A DNA stretch of 64,000 bases from Candidatus Moranbacteria bacterium UBA2282. GTDB lineage: Bacteria > Patescibacteriota > Minisyncoccia > Moranbacterales > UBA2206. The notes under the pieces were generated by a model. It did not search any database. It was not told the origin of the DNA and saw nothing but the letters and a program-made list of their open reading frames with translations. Each line of letters starts with the position of its first letter. The first letter of the stretch is position 1. Of the stretch, positions 7,809 to 15,979 are shown piece by piece. Location: assembly GCA_002345745.1 (NCBI GenBank), contig DDWQ01000019.1, positions 11,783-75,782 of the forward strand. The letters run 5' to 3'. A program made the position numbers and the translations under genes.

Positions 7809-8825
7809 TTATTTAGCCAATTCTTGATCAATAGCTGTCTGCAAATCCACCACACTTACTACGCCTTTTTTCAATTGACTGTTTATAAAAATAGCTGGAG
7901 TGCCAGAGAGACCAAAATTCATTGCTTCGCTCTTATCAGCATCAATAACTGATTGGTATTGCTTTGAATCTAGGCATTTATTAAATTTAGCAGTATCCAA
8001 ACCGAGTGTTCTGGCATAATCTTTGAATTTTTGCGTACCAACTAATTTCCCCCAACTGTCTTGTGTAGCATATAACTTATCACCATATTCCCAAAATTTA
8101 TCTTGTTCTTGTGCGCAGGATGATGCCAACGCGGCATTATTTGCTTGTGGATGACTGTCTATTGGAAAATGTTTATAGGCAAATAATGTTTTATCTCCAT
8201 AAGTTTTCATAGTATCACGTAGCGTTCTCCAAAATATATTACAATACGGGCACTGAAAATCAGAAAACACGACAACTTTTGTGTTTGTATTGGCATTTCC
8301 AAAAGTCGCATTAGTCTCTTTGACTTCTGGAGTTTCTAAATATTTTCCCGGCTCCAATCCCAATTCCTGCGCTTTCAAAATATAGGACTCCTCTTTTTGT
8401 TCAAACAAAATATTTGCTTGGGTATAAAAATCAGTTTCTATTAATTTATTATCAAAGATAAAAGCTGGTAGAGTTTTTATGCCAAATTGACTAATCAACT
8501 GTTTTCCTTCTGGACTGTCAAAATTAATTTTTTCCGTGGAAATTGTTGGCAAAACTCGACGAAACCAAACAAGCACTTCTGATGAATCACAATCTACACA
8601 ACTATCATCATTGATAACCTTAACATTCACCGCAGGTTCGCTATAAGCGACCCAGGTCTTTCCATTAGCTGCAAAGATGTCAGATTTACTTAGATTTTTT
8701 ACAGAAAAACCTCCGCCACGAATGACTTGTGCCACATCGACAAAAAGACTACCAATAAAAAGACCTCCCAAAAGAATTGCGATCGAGACTAGGTTTTTTA
8801 TTTTTTTATCATTTATTGATTCCAT
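7809..8825 (-). CDS. Membrane-anchored DsbA-like thioredoxin-fold protein
   Basis: The 338-residue protein has one N-terminal membrane helix (about 10-30). It continues with two thioredoxin-like parts. The first contains CVDC and a TLPAFIFDN cis-proline segment. The second is a DsbA/Thioredoxin_4 domain with the active-site CPYC (FSDFQCPYCNIFW), FAYKHFPIDSHPQA and the cis-proline GTPAIFIN. It probably forms or reshuffles disulfides in exported proteins. The Cys-rich membrane protein at 40545-41075 is one conceivable substrate class. A small membrane-protein gene precedes it by 27 bases and is likely cotranscribed. Confidence 0.88.
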   Translation of the reverse strand: MESINDKKIKNLVSIAILLGGLFIGSLFVDVAQVIRGGGFSVKNLSKSDIFAANGKTWVAYSEPAVNVKVINDDSCVDCDSSEVLVWFRRVLPTISTEKINFDSPEGKQLISQFGIKTLPAFIFDNKLIETDFYTQANILFEQKEESYILKAQELGLEPGKYLETPEVKETNATFGNANTNTKVVVFSDFQCPYCNIFWRTLRDTMKTYGDKTLFAYKHFPIDSHPQANNAALASSCAQEQDKFWEYGDKLYATQDSWGKLVGTQKFKDYARTLGLDTAKFNKCLDSKQYQSVIDADKSEAMNFGLSGTPAIFINSQLKKGVVSVVDLQTAIDQELAK

Positions 8826-8851
8826 AATTTTTATTAAACCTATTTATTTAA

Positions 8852-9232
8852 TTAATTCTCACTGCCGTTAGTTGGTATAATATCATTCTGCTCCTGATTT
8901 TTATCTTCCTCCGATTTAGCGTCTTGCACGCTTTTTTTAATAACTTCTACTTGCAAATTATTAATATCAAAATCTTGATTAGCCGATTTCATTTGATAAT
9001 CATCAAAGCCAATGGCTATTCTTTTCACTGCTTCTGTTTTTATCGCAACACCAACTAAAATACCCAAAATAAAAAGCAACACAAATTCAACATATTTATC
9101 CATTTTTTTATTCTGACTGTGCTTATCCTGCAAAACATCAGATTCAACCGACTCAATTTCTGCAAGTTTTTCAATTTCTTCTGTTTCAGCATTTTTAATT
9201 AAATTTTCTTCATCCCTTGTTTCATCATTCAT
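8852..9232 (-). CDS. Small acidic single-pass membrane protein, unknown function
   Basis: I do not recognise this 126-residue protein. It has a charged Glu/Asp-rich N-terminal ~50 residues, one hydrophobic helix (VEFVLLFILGILVGVAI, about 48-65) and a charged C-terminal tail rich in Asn, Gln and Glu. It sits directly upstream of the DsbA-like gene on the same strand, with a 27-base gap, which suggests a shared role in the envelope. The composition is typical of membrane anchors. Confidence 0.65.
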   Translation of the reverse strand: MNDETRDEENLIKNAETEEIEKLAEIESVESDVLQDKHSQNKKMDKYVEFVLLFILGILVGVAIKTEAVKRIAIGFDDYQMKSANQDFDINNLQVEVIKKSVQDAKSEEDKNQEQNDIIPTNGSEN

Positions 9233-9289
9233 ATTATTTAGCGCTAAATTTTATCGACTGTATAATAAGCAAAGATTAGCACAAACAAA

Positions 9290-9317
9290 AAATCATAACA
9301 ACTTGTGCTATGATTAA
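9290..9317 (-). terminator. Terminator after the exporter permease operon
   Basis: On the minus strand AATCATAGCA..TGTTATGATT forms a stem followed by a T run, about 30 bases after the permease stop at 9347. Confidence 0.6.
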
Positions 9318-9346
9318 TTATATTGCATAATAATCCTGCTCTGACA

Positions 9347-10597
9347 TTATTCTTTGCGCAAAGCATCCATCGGCGTCATTCGGGAAGCTTTGCGGGCCGG
9401 ATAGATTCCAAATCCCATTCCGGTTAAAACAGAAAAACCGATGCCCAAAAAGACGGCATAAGGAGAGATCCCAAGCTCCACCATATAACCTGCTCGCAAT
9501 GCTAATTTAGAGGCAAAATAGATTAAGATCGCCCCTAAAATAATACCCACAATTCCGCCTAAGATAGTAATGAAGATCGATTCGAATAAAAATTGCTTCA
9601 AGATGCTGGAATTTTTTGCGCCCACCGCTTTGCGCAGACCGATTTCCGGTGTCCTCTCCACCACTGAAACATACATCACATTCATGATGCCCACGCCACC
9701 CACAACAAGAGAAATTGAGGTGAGTGCGATGAGAAGAAGATTAACCACTAGAAAAACATCATCCAGCATTGTTGTGAATTCCTCGATGGAGGCCACCACG
9801 AAATCATCGTCGTTTGGATCTGTGATGTCATGGCGGTCCCGCATAATATCTCTCGCCTGCACCATCGTAAGCTCTGCTAATTTTTTATCTTCAAACTTGA
9901 AAATAGAAGACTGGACATAATCGATGCCAGCAATCTTTTTTTGGAATGTCTCGATCGGCACATAAATTAAATCATCAAAATTGAAAAACGCCATCGAACC
10001 CCTTTCTTCAAGATAACCAATCACCCGATAGTTCACGCCTTTGATCCTGATGTTTTTCCCCACTGGATCTTCATCTTTAAAAAGGTTTTCTTTGACTTGG
10101 CTTCCCAAAACCACTACCTGACTCAAACTCTTATCCTCATCTTGCGTATAACCAAAACCGTCAGCAAATTTGATTTGTTGATCAATGTCAAAAATTCCAG
10201 ACGAAGCCGCATAAATCATAGTCTGTTTGGTTTCTGAGCCATAACTCGTAACAGCCTGTCCGATACTCGCCGCATACCAACCAGAGACATTCGGCAATTC
10301 ACCAACTTCTTCTAGGTCACCGATCTTAAGGGTTGTTATAGAACCACTCGTTGCGCCTTGCACATTCTCTGAGGACATTTGCTTGGCTTGCGGAACCTTC
10401 ACTTCAATTTGAAATATGTCCGTTCCGAAAGATTCAACCTGACCGACAATATAATCTTTTACTCCAAACCCCAAAGAAAGAACCAGCACAACGGATACCA
10501 CTCCAATCACAATTCCCAAGACTGACAAAACAGTCCTGGCTATATTGGAGCGCAGATTATTGAGAGCTAATTTAATTGAAATTAATATTTCATGCAT
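9347..10597 (-). CDS. MacB-type ABC transporter permease (copy 2)
   Basis: The 416-residue protein has the MacB/FtsX permease layout. An N-terminal helix (ARTVLSVLGIVIGVVSVVLVL) is followed by a MacB_PCD extracytoplasmic domain of ~220 residues. Three C-terminal helices include VGGVGIMNVMYVSVVERTPE and IGLRKAVGAKNSSILKQFLFES. The protein ends in YPARKASRMTPMDALRKE, typical of these permeases. It lies downstream of a paralogue (10712-11962), separated by a remnant of a third copy. The ATPase and adaptor are at 13753-15518. The pair probably forms a heterodimeric exporter; the substrate is unknown. Confidence 0.9.
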   Translation of the reverse strand: MHEILISIKLALNNLRSNIARTVLSVLGIVIGVVSVVLVLSLGFGVKDYIVGQVESFGTDIFQIEVKVPQAKQMSSENVQGATSGSITTLKIGDLEEVGELPNVSGWYAASIGQAVTSYGSETKQTMIYAASSGIFDIDQQIKFADGFGYTQDEDKSLSQVVVLGSQVKENLFKDEDPVGKNIRIKGVNYRVIGYLEERGSMAFFNFDDLIYVPIETFQKKIAGIDYVQSSIFKFEDKKLAELTMVQARDIMRDRHDITDPNDDDFVVASIEEFTTMLDDVFLVVNLLLIALTSISLVVGGVGIMNVMYVSVVERTPEIGLRKAVGAKNSSILKQFLFESIFITILGGIVGIILGAILIYFASKLALRAGYMVELGISPYAVFLGIGFSVLTGMGFGIYPARKASRMTPMDALRKE

Positions 10598-10605
10598 AAA
10601 AATTT

Positions 10606-10657
10606 ATTCATATCTTAATGCTTCCATTGGACTTATACGCGAAGCTTTGCGAGCAGG
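10606..10657 (-). pseudogene. Remnant of a third MacB-type permease C-terminus
   Basis: This 52-base stretch repeats 10714-10765 with two mismatches. On the minus strand it encodes PARKASRISPMEALRYE and a stop, the end of a permease of this family. It is not joined to any upstream permease reading frame. It fits a deletion or unequal recombination between tandem permease genes. Confidence 0.8.
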
Positions 10658-10711
10658 CCCGCCTGCATCGCATAAGCTATTTATTAATTAGTACTTTCTT
10701 TTTTAGTTTCA

Positions 10712-11962
10712 TTATTCATATCTTAATGCTTCCATTGGACTTATATGCGAAGCTTTGCGGGCAGGATATAATCCAAAAATCAAACCTATCAGAATGGAAA
10801 CTGTCGTAGCTACCGCGATCGACTGCCAGGAAACGATAAATTCCCAATCATAACCAAAACCTTTGATCACAACAAGAGAAATAATAAGGGCAATTAAAAT
10901 TCCTAAAATTATCCCAATGATTCCCCCAATCAAGGTTATTGTCACTGATTCAATTAGAAATTGAGACATAATAGCTGTATTTTTTGCTCCCACCGCTTTA
11001 CGCAAGCCCACTTCTCTGATCCGTTGATTAACAGAAATAAGCATAATATTCATAATGCCCACCCCTCCGACCAAAAGCGAAATCGATCCGACTGCCAACA
11101 AAAAATATTTCAAAACGTTTGTTACATTAGTGATGGTTTTGAGAGCCGAGGCAATGTCACGCACTGAAAAATCGTCATCTTTCGGATTATCGATATCGTG
11201 CCGCTCTCTAAGAGTTGTTGCCATGTCTTCTTTGGTCTTGGAAATATCATCGATATTACCAACTTTTACACGTAAAAATGAAAGATGATTAATGCCTAAA
11301 ACAATTTTTTGTGCAGCCTTAAGCGGAATGATTACTGAATCATCTGGACTGGCCATTCCAAAACCAGAACTACCTTTCCTTTTCAAAATCCCCACTACGG
11401 TGAAATTTTCATTCTTGATTTCGATTTTTTTCCCAAGCGCATTGTCCGTCCCAAAAAGCTCTTCCTTAGTATCAGCCCCAATTACCGCAATCCGAGAAAG
11501 ACTAGCATCATCTTCAGAAGAAAAAAACCTACCTTCTTCTATCTCGACATTTTCCACATTGATATAATCATGTGTGACACCCATGATTGTATGTGCATAA
11601 TCATTATCTTGATACGAAACAGTCCGCGTCCCTTGGGCATAGGCCGCCCCAGTTTCCACACTGGGCACATTTTTCTTATCCATGAGCGCCAAGAAATCAT
11701 CATACGTCAAAGTTGTAATGATAATTCCCAGCGCCTGTGCCGGTGGACCATCCTCATCTGAGGCTCCTGGCAAAACTCCAATTAGATTTGAGCCTACGCC
11801 GGAAATCTGATCCAAAATGAGCGTCTGAGCCGAACCACCGATAGCCATAATCAAAATCACTGAACCCACTCCGATCATGATTCCAAGAACCGTCAAAAAC
11901 GAGCGAAATTTATTCGCCATCAAATTGCGATATGAAATTCTCACTGGATCCATTACTCGCAT
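10712..11962 (-). CDS. MacB-type ABC transporter permease (copy 1)
   Basis: The 416-residue paralogue of the 9347-10597 permease shows the N-terminal helix FRSFLTVLGIMIGVGSVILIM, a MacB_PCD periplasmic-type domain and the C-terminal three-helix unit (VGGVGIMNIMLISVNQRIRE, VGLRKAVGAKNTAIMSQFLIES). It ends PARKASHISPMEALRYE. The family moves peptides, lipoproteins or toxins across the envelope using a separate or fused ATPase. Here the ATPase gene is separate and lies upstream at 13753-14481, beyond a REP-bounded insert. A promoter for the permeases must therefore lie in or after that insert. Confidence 0.9.
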   Translation of the reverse strand: MRVMDPVRISYRNLMANKFRSFLTVLGIMIGVGSVILIMAIGGSAQTLILDQISGVGSNLIGVLPGASDEDGPPAQALGIIITTLTYDDFLALMDKKNVPSVETGAAYAQGTRTVSYQDNDYAHTIMGVTHDYINVENVEIEEGRFFSSEDDASLSRIAVIGADTKEELFGTDNALGKKIEIKNENFTVVGILKRKGSSGFGMASPDDSVIIPLKAAQKIVLGINHLSFLRVKVGNIDDISKTKEDMATTLRERHDIDNPKDDDFSVRDIASALKTITNVTNVLKYFLLAVGSISLLVGGVGIMNIMLISVNQRIREVGLRKAVGAKNTAIMSQFLIESVTITLIGGIIGIILGILIALIISLVVIKGFGYDWEFIVSWQSIAVATTVSILIGLIFGLYPARKASHISPMEALRYE

Positions 11963-11986
11963 AATCCGTATAAATTACTAATCCTC

Positions 11987-12030
11987 AAAGGAGCTAAGCT
12001 CCTTTTGAAGCTCCTTTTGAAGCTCCTTTT
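11987..12030. repeat. REP-like repeats (AGGAGCTAAGCTCCT and AAGCTCCTTTT units), right of the permeases
   Basis: A perfect palindrome AGGAGCTAAGCTCCT is followed by two tandem TTGAAGCTCCTTT units. Related repeats occur inside the RAYT gene (12492-12525) and at 13706-13751. They bound the RAYT-peptidase insert. Confidence 0.85.
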
Positions 12031-12032
12031 TA

Positions 12033-12683
12033 CTATTCCTCTAATAAATATTTAGCTGTTTCTTTCTTCTCTTTTAAATATAATGCATTATTCTTTAAAA
12101 ATTCCCCGTATTGCCCAATATTATTGTTAAATTGTACCATAATAGATTCTTTATTGCACAGCGTTCCAGCTCTTTTTCCTAAATAATCCAGTAAACTAGA
12201 ATATTCCCAATCTTCTGCTCTATAACCATGAATAAAATTATTTTTGTTTACATAAGCAGAGAGATATAGTAAATATTCATTTGAATTAATATATATTGAT
12301 TTAAACGGCCCCTGAAAAAGTGACCCTGAGCGTTTGTATTTTTTGTTGAAATAATTTGTGTAACCAGTACCAATTTTGTGCATAAAAGTTTTTACGCCAT
12401 TTGTTCTCAATTGTTTCAGTATAATATGATAGTGATTTGGATTTATACAATAGCAAACTATTTCCACTAAATTATCCAGTTTCACAGAGGTGGAGCTAAG
12501 CTCTTTTAAGGAGCTTAGCTCCTTTTCAAACATCCGTTGTTCATAAGTTGAATCATCATTAAATTCGCGCATGCTATTTAAAAATCGAATATAATCTTCC
12601 TCATCCAAAAACACCTCTCGCTTGTCTACTCCGCGATTATAAATATGATAAAATTCTTCGTTTTTAAATTCTGTTTTTCGCAT
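12033..12683 (-). CDS. REP-associated tyrosine transposase (RAYT, Y1 family)
   Basis: The 216-residue protein has the Y1-transposase fold of RAYTs. It carries FYHIYNRGVDKREVF at the N-terminus, the HUH-type metal motif in NPNHYHIIL (HxH), GSLFQGPFKS, and the candidate catalytic tyrosine in YLLYLSAYVNKNNF. RAYTs are single-copy domesticated relatives of IS200/IS605 transposases that nick REP hairpins. REP-like palindromes lie immediately after its stop, inside its own frame (ELSSLKELSS, residues about 53-63) and 1 kb upstream. The gene with its repeats interrupts the MacAB-like operon. Confidence 0.9.
   Translation of the reverse strand: MRKTEFKNEEFYHIYNRGVDKREVFLDEEDYIRFLNSMREFNDDSTYEQRMFEKELSSLKELSSTSVKLDNLVEIVCYCINPNHYHIILKQLRTNGVKTFMHKIGTGYTNYFNKKYKRSGSLFQGPFKSIYINSNEYLLYLSAYVNKNNFIHGYRAEDWEYSSLLDYLGKRAGTLCNKESIMVQFNNNIGQYGEFLKNNALYLKEKKETAKYLLEE
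12492..12525. repeat. REP-like inverted pair inside the RAYT gene
   Basis: GGAGCTAAGCTC, TTTTAA and GGAGCTTAGCTCCTTTT lie in the coding sequence and are translated as a Glu-Leu-Ser-Ser repeat, in frame. Confidence 0.8.
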
Positions 12684-12716
12684 ACTCTGACAAAAGAAAC
12701 TTTTTTAGGTCCTTTT

Positions 12717-13643
12717 TCACAATGAATTAATAAAATTATCCTGTTCTTGAATGTTTTCATCTAATTCCCCTATTTTGCGAAATACTCCCTCGCCGAAAGT
12801 GCGATCAATTAACTTTCCAATAGAAATTATGTTTCCAGTCATCATTGCTTTTGAAAACATTTCAAAAATATCTTCCCTATTCCTGAAATCTTCTTTGTTT
12901 TGCTCAAATAATTTATCAATTAAAATACTTAATATTTTTCTTCCTATTGTATTTGTAAAACTCTCAATATTTATCTTGTTCGATCCATCTTCCATCTTGG
13001 CATAAATCGTATCACTGTTGAAAAGATATTTTCCATCATTCGTCATAGCATTTAGATGTTTTTTTATTATTTCATTTGTTTCTTTTATTTCAGCTGAAAA
13101 TAATGGATTATTAGCTACTTTTGCAAGAATACTCCTTGTCATTTCTTCCGTAACCGCTTCATTTAAAATTCTGAAGCGCAATCCCTTTCCATTTCGCATG
13201 CTAACGGTTAACCCAACCCTATATTCATCAGCACTGCCATCATCTAGAATTTGTAGGGCATTATAAGATTTAAAATGCAACATTTCATGCACTACTTTTT
13301 TCATAAAAACAATGCTGGCAGCCTGTTCTTGTAGAGCAACAGATTGTGCCATTGAAACATAAATTGCACTTGCTTTTTTTGGCCACTCATTCTTTTTCAC
13401 AATGTGAATATTTTTTGATGGTATATTAAATAAATCTAAGTCGTACTTTTGTCTAATTTCATTTGTAAGCCTATTTGCAAGTTCAATAATTTGCAACTCC
13501 TTTGGAGTTTTTTCTCTTTCTTTGCCAATTAATTCTTGAAATTCTTGATTGTTAAACTGCCATTCTTTTTCCTTAATAATTTCATTTTTTTTATTTTCAT
13601 TTGCTTTTCCAACAACCCGCTCAAAAGAAGTAAATTTTTCCAT
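12717..13643 (-). CDS. Putative HExxH zinc metallopeptidase, unknown family
   Basis: The 308-residue protein has HEMLH in the context KKVVHEMLHFKSYNAL (about residue 137). About 40 residues later, NEAVTEEMTR could give a glutamate ligand, as in gluzincins. No signal peptide or membrane helix is visible, so it is probably cytoplasmic. It shares the REP-bounded interval with the RAYT gene and is transcribed in the same direction, upstream of it. I cannot assign a named peptidase family. It may be cargo of the insert or a phage-like SprT/ImmA-type peptidase. Confidence 0.6.
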   Translation of the reverse strand: MEKFTSFERVVGKANENKKNEIIKEKEWQFNNQEFQELIGKEREKTPKELQIIELANRLTNEIRQKYDLDLFNIPSKNIHIVKKNEWPKKASAIYVSMAQSVALQEQAASIVFMKKVVHEMLHFKSYNALQILDDGSADEYRVGLTVSMRNGKGLRFRILNEAVTEEMTRSILAKVANNPLFSAEIKETNEIIKKHLNAMTNDGKYLFNSDTIYAKMEDGSNKINIESFTNTIGRKILSILIDKLFEQNKEDFRNREDIFEMFSKAMMTGNIISIGKLIDRTFGEGVFRKIGELDENIQEQDNFINSL

Positions 13644-13705
13644 ATTTATAAATATTTTTACTCATATATCTTAAATTTTATTTTCCACACATCTTATAAG
13701 AAGTC

Positions 13706-13751
13706 AAAAGGAGCTTCAAAAGGAGCTAAGCTCCTTTTTCTAGCTCCTTTT
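13706..13751. repeat. REP-like repeats upstream of the insert
   Basis: AAAAGGAGCTTC, AAAAGGAGCTAAGCTCCTTTTT and TAGCTCCTTTTT units, the same family as 11987-12030, lie just before the stop of the ABC ATPase gene. With the other copy they mark the limits of the RAYT-peptidase insert. Confidence 0.85.
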
Positions 13752-13752
13752 T

Positions 13753-14481
13753 CTATTTTAGCAGTTCACCGTCTGTCGCAAAACGGCGGGTCTGGATTAT
13801 TTCGTCAGAAACAATAGCACCGTCTTTCATGCGAATGATGCGCTTGCCATGCTCAGCTGTGAAAGTTTCATGAGTTACTAAAATAATTGTCTTGCCAGCA
13901 TCATTCAAGTCCTGCAAAATTTTCATCACTTGCGTGCCGGACTTGGAATCCAAGTTGCCAGTCGGTTCGTCAGCGAATATAACACTTGGATCGTTGACCA
14001 GTGCACGCGCAATCGCTACGCGCTGCCTCTCACCACCCGAGAGTTGATTAGAAAAATAGTCCTTGCGATGCTCCATACCCACACTGCGCAAAGCTTCAAG
14101 AACTTTTTTAGAGTTGTCATTGGAAAGTTCCTTGTCATAGAGAAGTGGCAATTCCACATTTTCAAAAACCGTGGTGCGTGGCAACAGATTGAAAGTCTGA
14201 AAAACAAATCCCACTTTTTTGTTGCGAATCTCCGCCAATTCATCATCAGAAAAATCTTTCGTATTTTCTCCTTCCAAAAGATATTCTCCGTCACTTAACC
14301 GATCCAAAAATCCCAACATTTGCATTAGAGTTGATTTTCCAGAACCGGACGGCCCCATGATGGAAACAAATTCACCTTCTCCTACAGAGAAAGAGACACC
14401 GCAAACCGCCTGAGTGAAAACTCCCTCATTCTCATAAGTTTTGCACAAATTTCTGACTTCAATCAATGTTGACAAATTCAT
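13753..14481 (-). CDS. ABC transporter ATP-binding protein (MacB/LolD type)
   Basis: The 242-residue ATPase has Walker A GPSGSGKST, the Q-loop VFQTFNLL, the signature LSGGERQRVAIARAL, Walker B VIFADEPTGNLD and the H-loop VTHE. It would energise the MacB-type permeases at 9347-11962. It is separated from the adaptor gene by 29 bases and is probably in one operon with it. The C-terminus ends only a few bases from the REP repeats, so an insertion at its 3' end left the protein intact. Confidence 0.95.
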   Translation of the reverse strand: MNLSTLIEVRNLCKTYENEGVFTQAVCGVSFSVGEGEFVSIMGPSGSGKSTLMQMLGFLDRLSDGEYLLEGENTKDFSDDELAEIRNKKVGFVFQTFNLLPRTTVFENVELPLLYDKELSNDNSKKVLEALRSVGMEHRKDYFSNQLSGGERQRVAIARALVNDPSVIFADEPTGNLDSKSGTQVMKILQDLNDAGKTIILVTHETFTAEHGKRIIRMKDGAIVSDEIIQTRRFATDGELLK

Positions 14482-14510
14482 AAAAATAGAGTATAATATA
14501 AAACTGTGCT

Positions 14511-15518
14511 TTATTTTTTCTCAGAAGAGAAAACAATTATTTCTTGTCCCTCAGAAAGCCCGCTTTTCACCTCAATCATTCCTCCATCGCCTGCAAGCTC
14601 GGTTTCCACATAAATTTTTTCAGTGAAAGAAGTTTTTCCGTCAGTCTTCAAAATTTCCACATATTTTTTCCCATCTTCCTGTTTGACTGCCCGGCGGGAA
14701 ATCATAAGTACATCATCTTTTTCAGCAGTCAAAACATCCACATCAGAACTCATCCCAATCTTAAGACGCTGATCATTTGAATCCATCTTCAGTTTGACCT
14801 TGTAATAGACCACGTCCTGAATCACATTTGAAGCGGGGTATATCTCCACTACTTGGGCCTTGAAAATATCTTGGTCTGTCAAAGAATCAAAAACAACCTC
14901 GGCAGACTGTCCCAACCGGACACTAGCAATATCCACTTCTGGGACATTTGATTCGATCACAAGATTTTCCGGATCAGCCACAGTCACAATTGATGAACCA
15001 GCTGAAATCATTTCTCCAACACTGGCATTCTTCGCAATTACTATTCCAGCTATCGGAGAATAAACAGATGTTTCTCCCATCTGACGCAAGATTCCGTCCA
15101 ATGAAGCTTCATATTTTTTAATAAGCACTCGCTGTGCATCCCGTTGATCAAGAGTGATTGTATCTTTTTTATCCATCATATCGCTCAAATTTTTCTTCTG
15201 AATCTTAATATCTGCCTCAGCTTGACGCAATTGTTCATACAGAACACCTTTGTCGATTGTCGCAATTAATTGTCCTGCCTCTACCTTGTCACCAATATCC
15301 ACCTTGAGCACAGTGATTCTGCCCGAAGACTTGAAAGCCACCTCAGCCATTTCGTCAGACTTAAATTCACCCGTCACTGAAACAGTTTGCGCCAATCTTC
15401 CTTTGGTCACTTTTTCCATGACATAGGGACTCGCTTCTTCTTTTTGGAAATACTTATAGCCTCCAAAAGCCATTGCAATTATAATAACAAGCCAGATTAA
15501 TTTTTTTTTATATTTCAT
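14511..15518 (-). CDS. HlyD/MacA-family membrane fusion protein
   Basis: The 335-residue adaptor has one N-terminal membrane helix (LIWLVIIIAMAFGGY). It then has a lipoyl-like half (ALSPYVMEK..VTGEF, VGDKVEAGQLIATID), a short coiled-coil hairpin of about 50 residues, a second lipoyl half (TSVYSPIAGIVIAKNASVGE), and beta-barrel and membrane-proximal parts. It would couple the ABC exporter to the extracellular side. The hairpin is short, as expected for a single-membrane cell wall without an outer-membrane TolC partner. It is the first gene of the exporter operon. Confidence 0.9.
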   Translation of the reverse strand: MKYKKKLIWLVIIIAMAFGGYKYFQKEEASPYVMEKVTKGRLAQTVSVTGEFKSDEMAEVAFKSSGRITVLKVDIGDKVEAGQLIATIDKGVLYEQLRQAEADIKIQKKNLSDMMDKKDTITLDQRDAQRVLIKKYEASLDGILRQMGETSVYSPIAGIVIAKNASVGEMISAGSSIVTVADPENLVIESNVPEVDIASVRLGQSAEVVFDSLTDQDIFKAQVVEIYPASNVIQDVVYYKVKLKMDSNDQRLKIGMSSDVDVLTAEKDDVLMISRRAVKQEDGKKYVEILKTDGKTSFTEKIYVETELAGDGGMIEVKSGLSEGQEIIVFSSEKK

Positions 15519-15547
15519 ATTTTTTACTACCGATTTAGTTTTTTAAG

Positions 15548-15970
15548 TTAAAATAATTTACATTGTTCATTATCCAACGCCTCATTGACTAGTGCGTCCG
15601 CCACTTTATTTTTCTCACGAAAGACATGAGAAAATTCCACGGTCTTGAAATCCAACATTAAATTCCAAATTTCAATAAAAAACCGTTGGATTCTTTCATC
15701 GTTTAGTTTATATTCGTGATTCAATTGTTTCACTACTAACTCACTGTCCAGATAACACTGAATTTTTGACTGCTTAGATTTTTTGCCTAAGAGTTGTTTC
15801 AGTTTTTTTAGGCCAAAAATCAGCGCCATATATTCAGCTTCATTATTGGTTTTGATACCGATACACTCACCATATTTCTTGCCGAGTGTTTCCACATAGA
15901 CACCAATACCAGCCGGACCAGGATTGCCTCTTGACCCACCATCAGTATACATTACAATTTTTTCATCCAT
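15548..15970 (-). CDS. RNase HI-like protein (RVT_3 type)
   Basis: The 140-residue protein has the RNase H fold. It carries MYTDGGSRGNPGPAGIGVYV (first Asp), NNEAEYMALIFGL (Glu), CYLDSELVVKQL (Asp) and REKNKVADALVNEAL (final Asp). All four acidic residues are present. It lacks the basic protrusion of Escherichia coli RNase HI, as in the archaeal/plant-type group. It probably removes RNA from RNA-DNA hybrids and lies 10 bases after recJ, pointing to a shared replication/repair transcript. Confidence 0.9.
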   Translation of the reverse strand: MDEKIVMYTDGGSRGNPGPAGIGVYVETLGKKYGECIGIKTNNEAEYMALIFGLKKLKQLLGKKSKQSKIQCYLDSELVVKQLNHEYKLNDERIQRFFIEIWNLMLDFKTVEFSHVFREKNKVADALVNEALDNEQCKLF

Positions 15971-15979
15971 ATCTTTAGT

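Noticed and set aside
10618..10809. Plus-strand 63-residue frame with an internal repeated peptide
   Set aside because: It is the reverse reading of the duplicated permease C-terminus (10606-10657 and 10714-10765); the repeated peptide only mirrors that repeat.
11987..13751. CRISPR array
   Set aside because: The repeats are short palindromes without regular unique spacers, and no cas genes occur in the window.
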